Of a stretch of DNA of 16,080 nt, positions 1 to 7,020 are shown piece by piece. The translations under genes were made by a program, and so were the position numbers. Within the stretch, counting starts at the first letter, position 1. Every line of letters starts with the position of its first letter. The notes below the pieces were generated by a model, which saw only the letters and a program-made list of their open reading frames with translations, made no database searches and was not told the origin of the DNA. The DNA is from Bacteroidota bacterium (lineage in GTDB: Bacteria > Bacteroidota > Bacteroidia > Chitinophagales > Chitinophagaceae), in contig JAEZCV010000136.1 of the NCBI GenBank assembly GCA_023429985.1, positions 1-16,080 of the forward strand. The letters run 5' to 3'.

Positions 1-7
1 GGCATAT

Positions 8-219
8 GATCCGCGCCATCTGCGCAAGGGAATGTTTGAAACAACAACAGGGTGTTTCAATCTGCCGAAAATCCGCAGGAACAACATTTTATTTTCCCGC
101 TGATTTTCGCGGATGATGAAGATCAAATGCCTTTGCAAAATGCACCAGCGCAGATCTTCGCGGATTGTAGACGAAGGTTACAATGAAAACTCAAGCCGCA
201 AACATTAGATGTACCTGCT
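8..219. repeat. Structured tandem repeat, copy 1
   Basis: This is the first of two near-identical ~211-base copies; the second begins at 231, with an 11-base linker (220-230) between them. Identity is high, with a few substitutions and single-base indels (for example an extra C near base 65). The unit contains several inverted repeats. GATCCGCG and ATCTGCGC near its left end pair with GCGCAGAT and CGCGGAT near its right end, enclosing smaller hairpins. The bases before 8 do not match those before 231, so 8 looks like the true left edge. No convincing protein is encoded. It is probably a non-coding palindromic repeat of the kind scattered between Bacteroidota genes; family membership is inference. 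Confidence 0.85.
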
Positions 220-230
220 TTGTGGAAACT

Positions 231-441
231 GATCCGCGCCATCTGCGCAAGGGAATGTTTGAAACAACAACAGGGTGTTTCAATCTGCGAAAATCCGCGG
301 GAACAACATTTTATTTTCCCGCTGATTTTCGCGGATGGTGAAGATCAAATGCCTTTGCAAAATGCACCAGCGCAGATCTTCGCGGGATGTAGACGAAGGT
401 TACAATGAAAACTCAAGCAGCAAACATTAGATGTACATGCT
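231..441. repeat. Structured tandem repeat, copy 2
   Basis: Second copy of the 8-219 unit. Three nested or adjacent hairpins can be read directly. TTGAAACA (259-266) pairs perfectly with TGTTTCAA (276-283) across a 9-base loop. A 21-base arm at 283-303 pairs with 316-336 with two mismatches and a 12-base loop. ATCTGCGC (241-248) pairs with GCGCAGAT (370-377), closing the outer structure. TTTGCAAA (354-361) is a further small palindrome. An open frame at 220-408 lies almost wholly inside this copy and follows the repeat, so it is not called as a gene. Confidence 0.85.
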
Positions 442-792
442 CACAGCCCAGGGTTTCTCCCTGGCCCACGGTTTCATCGAATCCCATTGAATAAATCAAT
501 TCGTGATAAAAAATTTTCCAGACGAACAAGGCAAAATAATCGACCAAATTGAAACGGGGAGATTGCTAAATTCCCTTCTAAGCCAATCCATCAAAAAACT
601 TAAGTGTTATTACCTAAATTATTAAAAGTCATCTCGTAATTACTTAGCCTCGCATTATATTTATTCTTTATTTCCGAAACCAATATCCTTAGATCATCAT
701 GAAAAGCTTATAAAGCTTTTGTTCCTAAGGGTTTTGGGGAAACAAATTAAACTTTGTGTTAAGTAAATTTAGAATCACCAAAATAAAATCCT
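442..792. other. Gene-free spacer before the response regulator
   Basis: This 351-base AT-rich spacer runs between the tandem repeat and the GTG start at 793. I see no coding frame, tRNA or clear -7/-33 promoter pair. It holds a small GC-rich hairpin at 448-464 (CCAGGG, loop TTTCT, CCCTGG) and a larger AT-rich hairpin at 687-730. A TTTG at 753-756 preceded by TA at 748-749 resembles a -7 box but has one base too many in the spacer, so no promoter is called. Confidence 0.6.
687..730 (+). promoter_or_regulatory. Two-part stem-loop upstream of the response regulator
   Basis: An inner perfect inverted repeat, AAAAGCTT (702-709), spacer ATA, AAGCTTTT (713-720), is enclosed by an outer perfect pair, CCTTAG (687-692) with CTAAGG (725-730). 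The internal loop is unequal, 9 bases on the left and 4 on the right. It ends 62 bases before the GTG start at 793. It could be an operator, an mRNA leader structure or the terminator of something upstream; the sequence alone does not decide. There is no long T tract after it, which argues against a standard intrinsic terminator. Confidence 0.4.
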
Positions 793-1440
793 GTGAAAAA
801 AATTACCATCTTCATCGCCGATGATCATACCCTGGTCAGGGAAACCTGGAGCTTTATCCTTAACACAAACCCCGAATTTTCTGTAATTGGTGAAGCCGGC
901 AGCGCCGAAGAAGCCATAATCCAGATCAATTATTTAAAACCCGATGTAGTGATCATGGACATCAACCTGCCCAATATGAACGGGATCGATGCCACCCATG
1001 AGATCATCAAAAATGCACCGGGAACCAAAGTCTTAGGCGTTTCTCTACATACCCAGCCCACCTACGCCAAAAAAATGATCCAGAAAGGCGCCTCAGGCTA
1101 CATCACTAAAAACTCTTCGCGCGACGAAATGTTCGAAGCCATTAAAGAAGTGTATAAAGGCAATAAATATATCTGTACCGAAATGAAAAAGATCATTTCC
1201 GACCAGATGATGTTTGGCGATGCAGAGGCCTCAGGTATCAACTCACTTTCGCAAAGAGAACTGGAAGTGATCGCTCTCATTAAAAAAGGACAGTCATCCA
1301 AAGAAATAGCCAATGCGCTTTACATATCGGTAAATACGGTTGAAGCACACCGTTATAACATTCTCAGGAAACTAAATCTTAAAAACTCTGCCGCGCTGGT
1401 AAATTTTATCAATAACAGCAACATCGAACTGGTGGCTTAA
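793..1440 (+). CDS. LuxR/NarL-type response regulator
   Basis: This is a 215-residue two-domain transcription factor of the NarL/FixJ class, acting in the cytoplasm downstream of a histidine kinase. The N-terminal receiver domain (about 1-120) has the acidic pair D10-D11, the phosphoacceptor D56 in VVIMDINLPNMNG, the switch residue S84 and the conserved K106. The C-terminal LuxR-type helix-turn-helix (about 149-210) begins LSQRELEVIALI and contains SSKEIANALYISVNTVEAHR. The start is GTG, which gives the normal receiver N-terminus; no upstream ATG fits and no clear ribosome binding site is visible. No histidine kinase gene lies in the window, so its partner and targets are unknown. Length and motifs are normal for the family. 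The 60-base gap to the next gene contains a promoter-like box, so the two need not be co-transcribed. Confidence 0.95.
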   Translation: MKKITIFIADDHTLVRETWSFILNTNPEFSVIGEAGSAEEAIIQINYLKPDVVIMDINLPNMNGIDATHEIIKNAPGTKVLGVSLHTQPTYAKKMIQKGASGYITKNSSRDEMFEAIKEVYKGNKYICTEMKKIISDQMMFGDAEASGINSLSQRELEVIALIKKGQSSKEIANALYISVNTVEAHRYNILRKLNLKNSAALVNFINNSNIELVA

Positions 1441-1486
1441 TGCATTTTTTAAAGGAATGGAAATGGATTTTTCAATCTATGCCAGC

Positions 1487-1494
1487 TACCTTTG
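1487..1494 (+). promoter_or_regulatory. Bacteroidota -7 box for the glycosyltransferase
   Basis: TACCTTTG matches the Bacteroidota -7 consensus TAnnTTTG exactly. A T-rich stretch about 19 bases upstream could serve as a weak -33 element, but no clean TTG is present. The box ends only six bases before the ATG at 1501, so the transcript would start at or next to the start codon. Confidence 0.55.
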
Positions 1495-1500
1495 CCTCTG

Positions 1501-2280
1501 ATGAAAAAAAATACATCAGCATTTTTCAAACACCTGAATGCGTATTTCGACGCTGTGTATGTTATTTCACTGGAAAGAGCCACTGAAAGACACGCACACG
1601 TGAAGAAAGAACTGGAAGGATTAAGCTACCAGTTGTTCTATGGAGTGGACAAACAAAACCTTGATGTTGAACAGTTAAAGAAGCAGGGTATCTATAACGA
1701 AGAAAAGGCCATTCAGAACCACCGCTTTACAAAACCCTTACTTCCCGGAATGATCGGATGCTCCTGGAGCCACCGAAATATTTACGATGACATTATTAAA
1801 AACAATTACGCTAATGCCCTGATACTGGAAGATGATATCCTTATTGATGATGACACTGTAATTCATTTCCCCGAAATGATGAAGGAACTTCCTGATGACT
1901 GGGAACTGGTTTACCTGGGCTATGCCCGCCACGAATCAGCTTCTTTAATAAACAACTTAAAAAAGACAGCCTATCATTTACAGAGATTATTCGGCAGGCA
2001 TAAGTTCAGCCATCGTACCATTCATAACCTATACCCTTCCCGCATTACCAATCATGTTTATAAGGCCGGCTATCACGATCAAACGCATGCTTATGCCGTT
2101 ACAAGATCCGGAGCAGCCAAACTGAGAAAACTGCAGGAGCCCATAACCTTTATTGCCGATAACCTGCTGGCATATGCTGCTACAAATGAGATCATTAAAG
2201 CTTATATTTTTAAACCCAAACTCATTAACCAGCTTTCGCAGGGCTTCGAAAAAAAAACAGGCACTTATATTAATGACTGA
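1501..2280 (+). CDS. Family 25-like glycosyltransferase
   Basis: A 259-residue protein resembling family 25 glycosyltransferases (LPS-type glycosyltransferases), which move a sugar from a nucleotide donor onto surface glycans such as lipopolysaccharide. Support comes from the N-terminal VISLERATERHAHV strand, the GCSWSHR segment, the hydrophobic strand ending in LEDD (E110-D111-D112, the likely metal and nucleotide-sugar site), and the THAYAVTRSGAAKL segment followed by an Asp in FIADN. There is no signal peptide or membrane helix, consistent with a cytoplasmic or membrane-peripheral enzyme. ATG 1501 is preferred to the in-frame TTG at 1492, because the TTG lies inside the -7 box and would add only three residues. 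The ABC transporter gene follows after 54 bases. A shared envelope role is plausible, but donor and acceptor cannot be predicted. Confidence 0.85.
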   Translation: MKKNTSAFFKHLNAYFDAVYVISLERATERHAHVKKELEGLSYQLFYGVDKQNLDVEQLKKQGIYNEEKAIQNHRFTKPLLPGMIGCSWSHRNIYDDIIKNNYANALILEDDILIDDDTVIHFPEMMKELPDDWELVYLGYARHESASLINNLKKTAYHLQRLFGRHKFSHRTIHNLYPSRITNHVYKAGYHDQTHAYAVTRSGAAKLRKLQEPITFIADNLLAYAATNEIIKAYIFKPKLINQLSQGFEKKTGTYIND

Positions 2281-2286
2281 TGTGAT

Positions 2287-2294
2287 TACCTTTA
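2287..2294 (+). promoter_or_regulatory. Possible -7 box for the ABC transporter
   Basis: TACCTTTA differs from TAnnTTTG at the last base, and the overlapping TATCTCCG (2293-2300) resembles the TATCTTCG variant seen elsewhere in the window. Either would give a leader of about 30-40 bases before ATG 2335. No convincing -33 TTG is present, so this is weak. Confidence 0.3.
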
Positions 2295-2334
2295 TCTCCG
2301 GCCCGAAAGGTCATAATTAAACGCTTTCTTTTTC

Positions 2335-4125
2335 ATGAAAATTCTCATTCAATACCTGAAGCCTAATAAGTGGATGGTTTTCCTGATATTATTGCTGGCT
2401 GCCCTCAACATTGGTTTCTCCCTTATTGATCCTATCATCTTCGGGAAACTGATCGATTTTGCCTGGACCTATTCTTCCGAACCCACACAATACAATGCAT
2501 TCTGGTGGGATTTTGCGGGTCCGGTGCTTGAATTGCTCGGACTTTCCATTGCAGTAGCCATGGTAAGCCGCATTGCTAAAAACTTCCAGGACTATTTTTT
2601 AAATGTGGTGGTGCAGAAATTCGGGGCACGCGTATTTACAGATGGCCTGCAAAAAGCCATGAAACTTCCTTACCACGAATTTGAAGACCAGCGTAGTGGT
2701 GAAACCCTCAGCATCCTGCAAAAAGTAAGAACCGACACCGAAAAATTCATCAACAACTTTGTAAATATCCTGTTCACCGTTTTAGTAGGAATTGTTTTTG
2801 TTGCTGTTTTTGCCGCAGGCATTCACTGGTCGCTGCCCTTTATTTATTTCAGTGGCATTGCCTTACTCATGCTCATCTCTAACCTGCTAAGCAAAAAAGT
2901 AAAAACCATTCAAAAAACAATTGTTGCGCAAACCACATCGCTTGCTGGAACTACAACCGAATCTTTGCGAAATATTGAACTGGTGAAAAGTCTTGGATTA
3001 ACAGGACAGGAAGTGGAACGACTGAACAAAAACACTTATAAAATTCTTGGATTAGAACTTACCAAAGTAAAACGCATAAGAAGCATCAGTTTTGTGCAGG
3101 GAACTTTTGTAAATACGCTCAGGCAGGTAATTTTATTTATGCTGATGTGGGTGGTTTTCCAGGGACGACTGTCGCCCGGAGAACTGGCCACCATGCAGAT
3201 ATTTTCATTTTTTGTTTTTGGACCGCTGCAGGAAATCGGCAACATCATTTTAAGTTACCGCGAAGCAGAAGCATCCTTAAATAATTTTCATAACCTGATG
3301 CAGAAAACCCCGGAACCTATGCCTGTAAATCCTAAACACCTGGGTGATATCCAGGAACTGGAATTCAGGAATGTTAGCTTTAAGCATGGATCGGCAATGC
3401 ATAAAGCCATTGATGGTATCAGCTTCAAAACCCAACGTGGAGAAACCATAGCCTTTGTGGGTCCGTCGGGTGCAGGTAAATCAACATTAATGAAATTACT
3501 GGTAGGACTATACCGTCCGCAGGAAGGAAATATTTATTATAATGGCATTGATGAGAACAATATTGTTTTTGATGACCTGCGCAACCAGATAGGATTTGTA
3601 ACACAGGATACCCAGTTGTTCAGTGGAACCATAAAAGAAAATCTCACATTCGTAAATCCTGATGCAACGGAAGATGAAATAATGGAAGCCCTGAAAAAAG
3701 CTTCCTGCTTAAATATTTTGGACCGTGCAGAAAAAGGAATGGAAACCGTTATTGGTGAAGGCGGGTTAAAATTATCGGGAGGAGAAAAACAAAGGCTAAG
3801 TATAGCACGCGCATTACTGCGTCAGCCGCGGTTACTGATATTTGATGAAGCCACATCCTCTCTTGATTCCATCACTGAAGAAGAGATCAACAAAACCATT
3901 CGCAATGTTTCTTCCTATAACGACCAGATAACAATTCTTATAGCACACCGCCTTTCTACAATCATGCATGCGGACAGGATCTATGTTCTGGAAAGAGGTG
4001 TTGTAATTGAAACCGGCACACATGAAAAATTACTGGAGGAAAAAGGTTTGTATTTTGCCATGTGGCGCCAGCAAATTGGAGAAAGAAAAATTGAAAGCAA
4101 CCAACCGATTCCTTCGGTAAATTAA
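2335..4125 (+). CDS. MsbA-like ABC half-transporter
   Basis: A 596-residue ABC exporter half-transporter with the membrane domain fused to the ATPase; it should work as a dimer in the inner membrane. The N-terminal part (about 1-310) carries hydrophobic segments, including those near residues 14-34, 140-185 and 262-282. The ATPase domain (about 345-580) is complete: Walker A GPSGAGKST (376-384), Q-loop region GFVTQD, signature LSGGEKQ (480-486), Walker B LLIFDEA with D504-E505, D-loop SSLD and switch H538 in IAHRLST. The domain order matches lipid, peptide or drug exporters such as MsbA. The substrate cannot be read from sequence; the upstream glycosyltransferase makes an envelope glycolipid one possibility. 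The gene converges on the next one: the two stop codons overlap within the four bases TTAA at 4122-4125, and no terminator hairpin is visible. Confidence 0.95.
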   Translation: MKILIQYLKPNKWMVFLILLLAALNIGFSLIDPIIFGKLIDFAWTYSSEPTQYNAFWWDFAGPVLELLGLSIAVAMVSRIAKNFQDYFLNVVVQKFGARVFTDGLQKAMKLPYHEFEDQRSGETLSILQKVRTDTEKFINNFVNILFTVLVGIVFVAVFAAGIHWSLPFIYFSGIALLMLISNLLSKKVKTIQKTIVAQTTSLAGTTTESLRNIELVKSLGLTGQEVERLNKNTYKILGLELTKVKRIRSISFVQGTFVNTLRQVILFMLMWVVFQGRLSPGELATMQIFSFFVFGPLQEIGNIILSYREAEASLNNFHNLMQKTPEPMPVNPKHLGDIQELEFRNVSFKHGSAMHKAIDGISFKTQRGETIAFVGPSGAGKSTLMKLLVGLYRPQEGNIYYNGIDENNIVFDDLRNQIGFVTQDTQLFSGTIKENLTFVNPDATEDEIMEALKKASCLNILDRAEKGMETVIGEGGLKLSGGEKQRLSIARALLRQPRLLIFDEATSSLDSITEEEINKTIRNVSSYNDQITILIAHRLSTIMHADRIYVLERGVVIETGTHEKLLEEKGLYFAMWRQQIGERKIESNQPIPSVN

Positions 4126-4523
4126 ATTTTATATACCATTTCCTCTCCTGTTAATGCATAGAAAAGATTCTGCAACTGGTGTAGATGATAAACCGGATTG
4201 CTTGCAATTTGATTTGAAACCTGTGCTCTTGCAAAAGCTTCTTTGTTGTTTTTGATATATCCCATTATTTCTGTTACGTTCCCTGTTTTTACAGGCAGCA
4301 CCAGCCGGAACTCCCGGGCCTCTGGCAACAGCGCATAATCCTTGTTTTCAATAAATCCAGCTTTGCTAAAAACATCGGCATTTAAAACAACCGGAAATAA
4401 ATTTTTGGCATTATCGGAGGGCGACATAGAATAATGCCTGGCATTGCATGTAGAGATCAACACACGTACGCCCGTTTTTTCCAAAAGAAAATTTCCGGGC
4501 CTAAATTCATCCAATTTAATCAT
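4122..4523 (-). CDS. Uncharacterised 133-residue protein
   Basis: I do not recognise a characterised family. The protein begins MIKLDEFRPGNFLL and ends with the helical HLHQLQNLFYALTGEEM (113-129), a C-terminal pattern I have seen in small uncharacterised Bacteroidota proteins, some possibly phage-related; that is recollection, not a search. There is no signal peptide, membrane segment or cysteine cluster, and it looks like a small soluble protein. The start is ATG at 4523. It lies 30 bases downstream of the single-domain response regulator on the same strand with no promoter visible between them, so the two are probably co-transcribed. That suggests, without proving, a link to the same signalling pathway. 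Its stop overlaps that of the convergent ABC transporter gene. Confidence 0.8.
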   Translation of the reverse strand: MIKLDEFRPGNFLLEKTGVRVLISTCNARHYSMSPSDNAKNLFPVVLNADVFSKAGFIENKDYALLPEAREFRLVLPVKTGNVTEIMGYIKNNKEAFARAQVSNQIASNPVYHLHQLQNLFYALTGEEMVYKI

Positions 4524-4553
4524 ACATTAATAATAGAGTGGATATCGAATAAA

Positions 4554-4958
4554 TTATCCTTCCAGAATAGGAATGATTTTGTTTAGAATTTCTTTATATC
4601 CTTCAAAATAACTGGGCTTTTGCAGGTAGGAAACAGCACCCAGGTTTTTGCACATTTCCTTATCAAGATTACTTTCCGAAGTGGATAGTACAACTACCGG
4701 AATATCCTGAAGATTTTTTTGCTCTTTAATATATTTAAGCGTTTGTCGTCCATCTATGCGTGGCATATTAAGGTCTAAAACAATAAGATCGGGAAGTTTT
4801 TTTAAAGCATTGTTCTTTAAATATTCAATGGCCTCTTCACCGTTTGCAGCACTGATCAGTTCTTCTTTCCTTCCATTATGTACAAGTGTTTCCTTCAGAA
4901 AAAATATATCATCTGCATCATCATCTACATAAAATATGGTTGCTACCGAATCATTCAT
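4554..4958 (-). CDS. Single-domain response regulator (CheY/Rcp1-like)
   Basis: A 134-residue protein made only of a receiver domain. The conserved sites are the acidic D12-D13 in YVDDDADD, phosphoacceptor D62 in LIVLDLNMPRIDG, switch T93 in VVLSTSES and K114-P115 in YLQKPS. The longer loop after the first helix and the LSTS motif resemble Rcp1-type regulators, which often pair with phytochrome-like or hybrid kinases. Lacking an output domain, it should act by protein contact or as a phosphorelay intermediate. ATG 4958 is preferred over an in-frame TTG two codons upstream. The likely cognate kinase is not in the window. The unknown 133-residue gene follows after 30 bases and could be a binding partner. 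Confidence 0.93.
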   Translation of the reverse strand: MNDSVATIFYVDDDADDIFFLKETLVHNGRKEELISAANGEEAIEYLKNNALKKLPDLIVLDLNMPRIDGRQTLKYIKEQKNLQDIPVVVLSTSESNLDKEMCKNLGAVSYLQKPSYFEGYKEILNKIIPILEG

Positions 4959-5012
4959 CTGCAATAATTTTTTGTAATTCCCGGGAATTTATGAACCCTA
5001 AAAGCGAAGAGT

Positions 5013-5100
5013 AATGGAACGCAGATGAAACAGATTGAGAAGATTTAACTGATTAATTCTTCTGTAATTATCCTCAATCTGCGTTTATCTGCGTTCCATT
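5013..5100. repeat. Long imperfect palindrome after the thiolase gene
   Basis: An 88-base inverted repeat. AATGGAACGCAGAT (5013-5026) pairs perfectly with ATCTGCGTTCCATT (5087-5100), and CAGATTGAG (5031-5039) pairs perfectly with CTCAATCTG (5073-5081). An unequal internal loop (4 and 5 bases) separates the two stems. GAAGA and TCTTC could extend the inner stem. It ends four bases from the thiolase stop codon, so it lies in that gene's 3' untranslated region and may end or protect the message. It shares the ATCTGCG word with the repeats at 8-441, suggesting one repeat class; that link is inference. Confidence 0.8.
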
Positions 5101-5104
5101 TCAG

Positions 5105-6283
5105 TTAATCTATTCTTTCAATTATGCCCGCAATTCCCTGTCCACCTCCTACACAAGCCGTTACCATTCCATATTTCTTTCCTGCATTCTTCAAATCATT
5201 CAACAGCTGTATGGTTAACTTAGCCCCGGTACATCCCAGCGGATGCCCCAAAGCAATGGCACCTCCATTAGGATTTACTATCTCAGGATTGAGCCCGGCT
5301 TCCCTTATTACAGCAATTGATTGCGATGCAAATGCCTCATTCAGTTCGATGGATGCAATATCTGAAAGGTTCATACTGGCCTGTTTCAAAACTTTTGGAA
5401 TGGCAGCAACAGGACCAATGCCCATGATGCGGGGATGTACGCCTGCAGAAGCACATGCTACCAGTCGTCCTATAGGTTTCAATCCAAGTTGCTTCACCAT
5501 TTTTTCACTCATCACAATAACAAAAGCAGCACCATCACTTGTTTGCGATGAATTACCCGCGGTAACCATTCCTCCGGCGGCAAATGCTGGTTTCAGTTTG
5601 GAAAGAACTTCAATGGAAGTATCCTTTCTCGGACCTTCATCCGTATCAACTACAAAATTCCTTTTAGCTTTTTTACCTTTTTCATCCAGGTAAATTTCTT
5701 CAACATTTACCGGAAGAATGCCTTCTTTAAAAATTCCTTTTTCAATGGCATTGATGGCTTTTGCATGTGAGTTATAGGAAAATTCATCCTGTTCCTGCCT
5801 GCTAACTTTAAATTCTTTGGCCACTGCTTCTGCAGTAAGTCCCATACTTAAATAATAATCGGGGTCTGTTGTAGCAATGGAATATGCCGGAACGGTTTTC
5901 CAGCCCGATGTAGGAACAAGGCTCATACTTTCGGTGCCACCTGCAATGATACAATCGGCCATGCCCATGCGAATTTTGGCGGTGGCAATGGCAATAGTTT
6001 CCAGGCCCGAAGCACAATAACGATTTACCGTCATGCCGGGCGTATCGTAACCCAATGCACGGGCAGCAATGATTCTTCCCACCTGCAAACCCTGTTCGGC
6101 TTCGGGAACAGCATTCCCTACGATCACATCATCCACCATGGTATTTTCAAGTTCCGGCACGGAGGCCATCAATCCACGAATGAGCTCAATGGCCAGGTCG
6201 TCGGGGCGGGTAAATCTGAATCCTCCCCTTTTGGCCTTGGCCACGGCTGTGCGATAGCCTGCAACTATATAAGCTTCCTGCAT
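5105..6283 (-). CDS. Thiolase (acetyl-CoA C-acyltransferase)
   Basis: A 392-residue thiolase that cleaves 3-ketoacyl-CoA with CoA in beta-oxidation, or condenses two acyl-CoAs in the reverse direction. The catalytic residues are all visible: nucleophile C90 in NRYCASGLE, H347 in GGAIALGHPLG and the second cysteine C377 in CVGGGQG, with the NEAFA motif between. Length is normal. ATG 6283 gives the standard MQEAYIVAGYRTAVAKA start; an in-frame TTG at 6319 would add 12 atypical residues. In Bacteroidota similar thiolases often sit beside a 3-hydroxyacyl-CoA dehydrogenase, but here no other fatty-acid gene is present. It resembles FadA/FadI degradative enzymes, yet an acetoacetyl-CoA thiolase role cannot be excluded, so no symbol is given. 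The secreted-protein gene lies 52 bases upstream on the same strand. Confidence 0.94.
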   Translation of the reverse strand: MQEAYIVAGYRTAVAKAKRGGFRFTRPDDLAIELIRGLMASVPELENTMVDDVIVGNAVPEAEQGLQVGRIIAARALGYDTPGMTVNRYCASGLETIAIATAKIRMGMADCIIAGGTESMSLVPTSGWKTVPAYSIATTDPDYYLSMGLTAEAVAKEFKVSRQEQDEFSYNSHAKAINAIEKGIFKEGILPVNVEEIYLDEKGKKAKRNFVVDTDEGPRKDTSIEVLSKLKPAFAAGGMVTAGNSSQTSDGAAFVIVMSEKMVKQLGLKPIGRLVACASAGVHPRIMGIGPVAAIPKVLKQASMNLSDIASIELNEAFASQSIAVIREAGLNPEIVNPNGGAIALGHPLGCTGAKLTIQLLNDLKNAGKKYGMVTACVGGGQGIAGIIERID

Positions 6284-6335
6284 ATAATTTGTTTGAACTA
6301 AAATTAATGAATTTATCAATTAGTTGCATCAACAA

Positions 6336-6920
6336 CTATTCTATTAATTCAAGCATTTTGATCAGCTCACCAGGGAGAAGCATTTTAATGAATTCAGGTT
6401 TTGACTTGTCTATACCAATAAAATTCCAGGGCGATTCCGGCTCCTTTATGGCCAGCAACAGTTGAATTGTATTAACATCAAAGCTTTTGCGCTCCCGGTT
6501 AAACTTAACTTCTGCGCCGGGGAATGCAGATTTAAGATTATCCACCAACAATTCAATTACGCTTTCTTCTTCCAAATCTTCCATATTTTTCAATATGATG
6601 TACATGCGGGATAAATAATTGACCTTACGGTATTCGGCCTTTTCAAAAACTATGTCCCTGCCAATATCTTTAATGGCCAGGCTGTCAAAACCAATATCCA
6701 TAGTCTCGCTGGAAAAGGACTGGCGGAAAGCCTCGATCAACTGCTCTTTAGTAACCAGCCGGAACATGGATGGGTGTATATACTCCATTATAGAATCGAA
6801 ATCCTTGTTCTTATTATGAATAAAATATTGATCGATCCTTTCTTTCAGGTCTATGGGTTCATCCTGTGCTTTAGAAATAAAGAAGCCGGACAACATTACC
6901 AGGGTAATAATGATCTTCAT
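6336..6920 (-). CDS. Secreted protein of unknown function
   Basis: A 194-residue protein I do not recognise. It starts with a clear Sec signal peptide: MK, a hydrophobic core IIITLVMLSGFFI, then SKA before QDEP, giving predicted cleavage after A18. There is no lipobox cysteine, so it should be periplasmic or secreted rather than a lipoprotein. The mature part is charged and mixed helix/strand in character, with DQYFIHNKNKDFDSIMEYIHPSMF near its start, somewhat like small NTF2- or DUF-type folds; this is a guess. No catalytic motif is evident. ATG 6920 gives a proper signal peptide. It is divergent from pyrD across a 100-base gap and lies 52 bases upstream of the thiolase gene on the same strand, so co-transcription is possible but a functional link is doubtful. 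Confidence 0.85.
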   Translation of the reverse strand: MKIIITLVMLSGFFISKAQDEPIDLKERIDQYFIHNKNKDFDSIMEYIHPSMFRLVTKEQLIEAFRQSFSSETMDIGFDSLAIKDIGRDIVFEKAEYRKVNYLSRMYIILKNMEDLEEESVIELLVDNLKSAFPGAEVKFNRERKSFDVNTIQLLLAIKEPESPWNFIGIDKSKPEFIKMLLPGELIKMLELIE

Positions 6921-7006
6921 TTAACAAGAATAATATTTTAATTCATATAAACAAGTAACCTGCTTATACAAACTAAGCTTAGGTAAACAATTTTTAAGAT
7001 TGACAT

Positions 7007-7014
7007 TATCTTCG
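7007..7014 (+). promoter_or_regulatory. -7 box for pyrD
   Basis: TATCTTCG fits the -7 consensus TAnnTTTG with one change (C for T), the same variant seen upstream of rny. It ends six bases before ATG 7021, so the message would be leaderless or nearly so. A clean -33 TTG is not visible. A perfect 10-base palindrome CTAAGCTTAG (6973-6982) lies just upstream. Confidence 0.5.
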
Positions 7015-7020
7015 CAACCA

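Noticed and set aside
220..408. Open frame of 62 codons in the left-edge repeat
   Set aside because: It lies inside repeat copy 2, follows its hairpins, and the matching frame is not kept in copy 1 because of single-base differences.
8..441. CRISPR array
   Set aside because: There are two ~211-base copies with an 11-base linker; CRISPR repeats are far shorter with unique spacers of similar length, and no cas gene is present.
448..464. GC-rich hairpin as an intrinsic terminator
   Set aside because: The six-pair stem is not followed by a T tract on either strand, and no gene ends just before it.
5124..5693. 189-codon open frame on the + strand
   Set aside because: It is antisense to the thiolase gene, whose catalytic motifs are complete; the Pro/Ala/Ser-rich translation is typical of a shadow frame.
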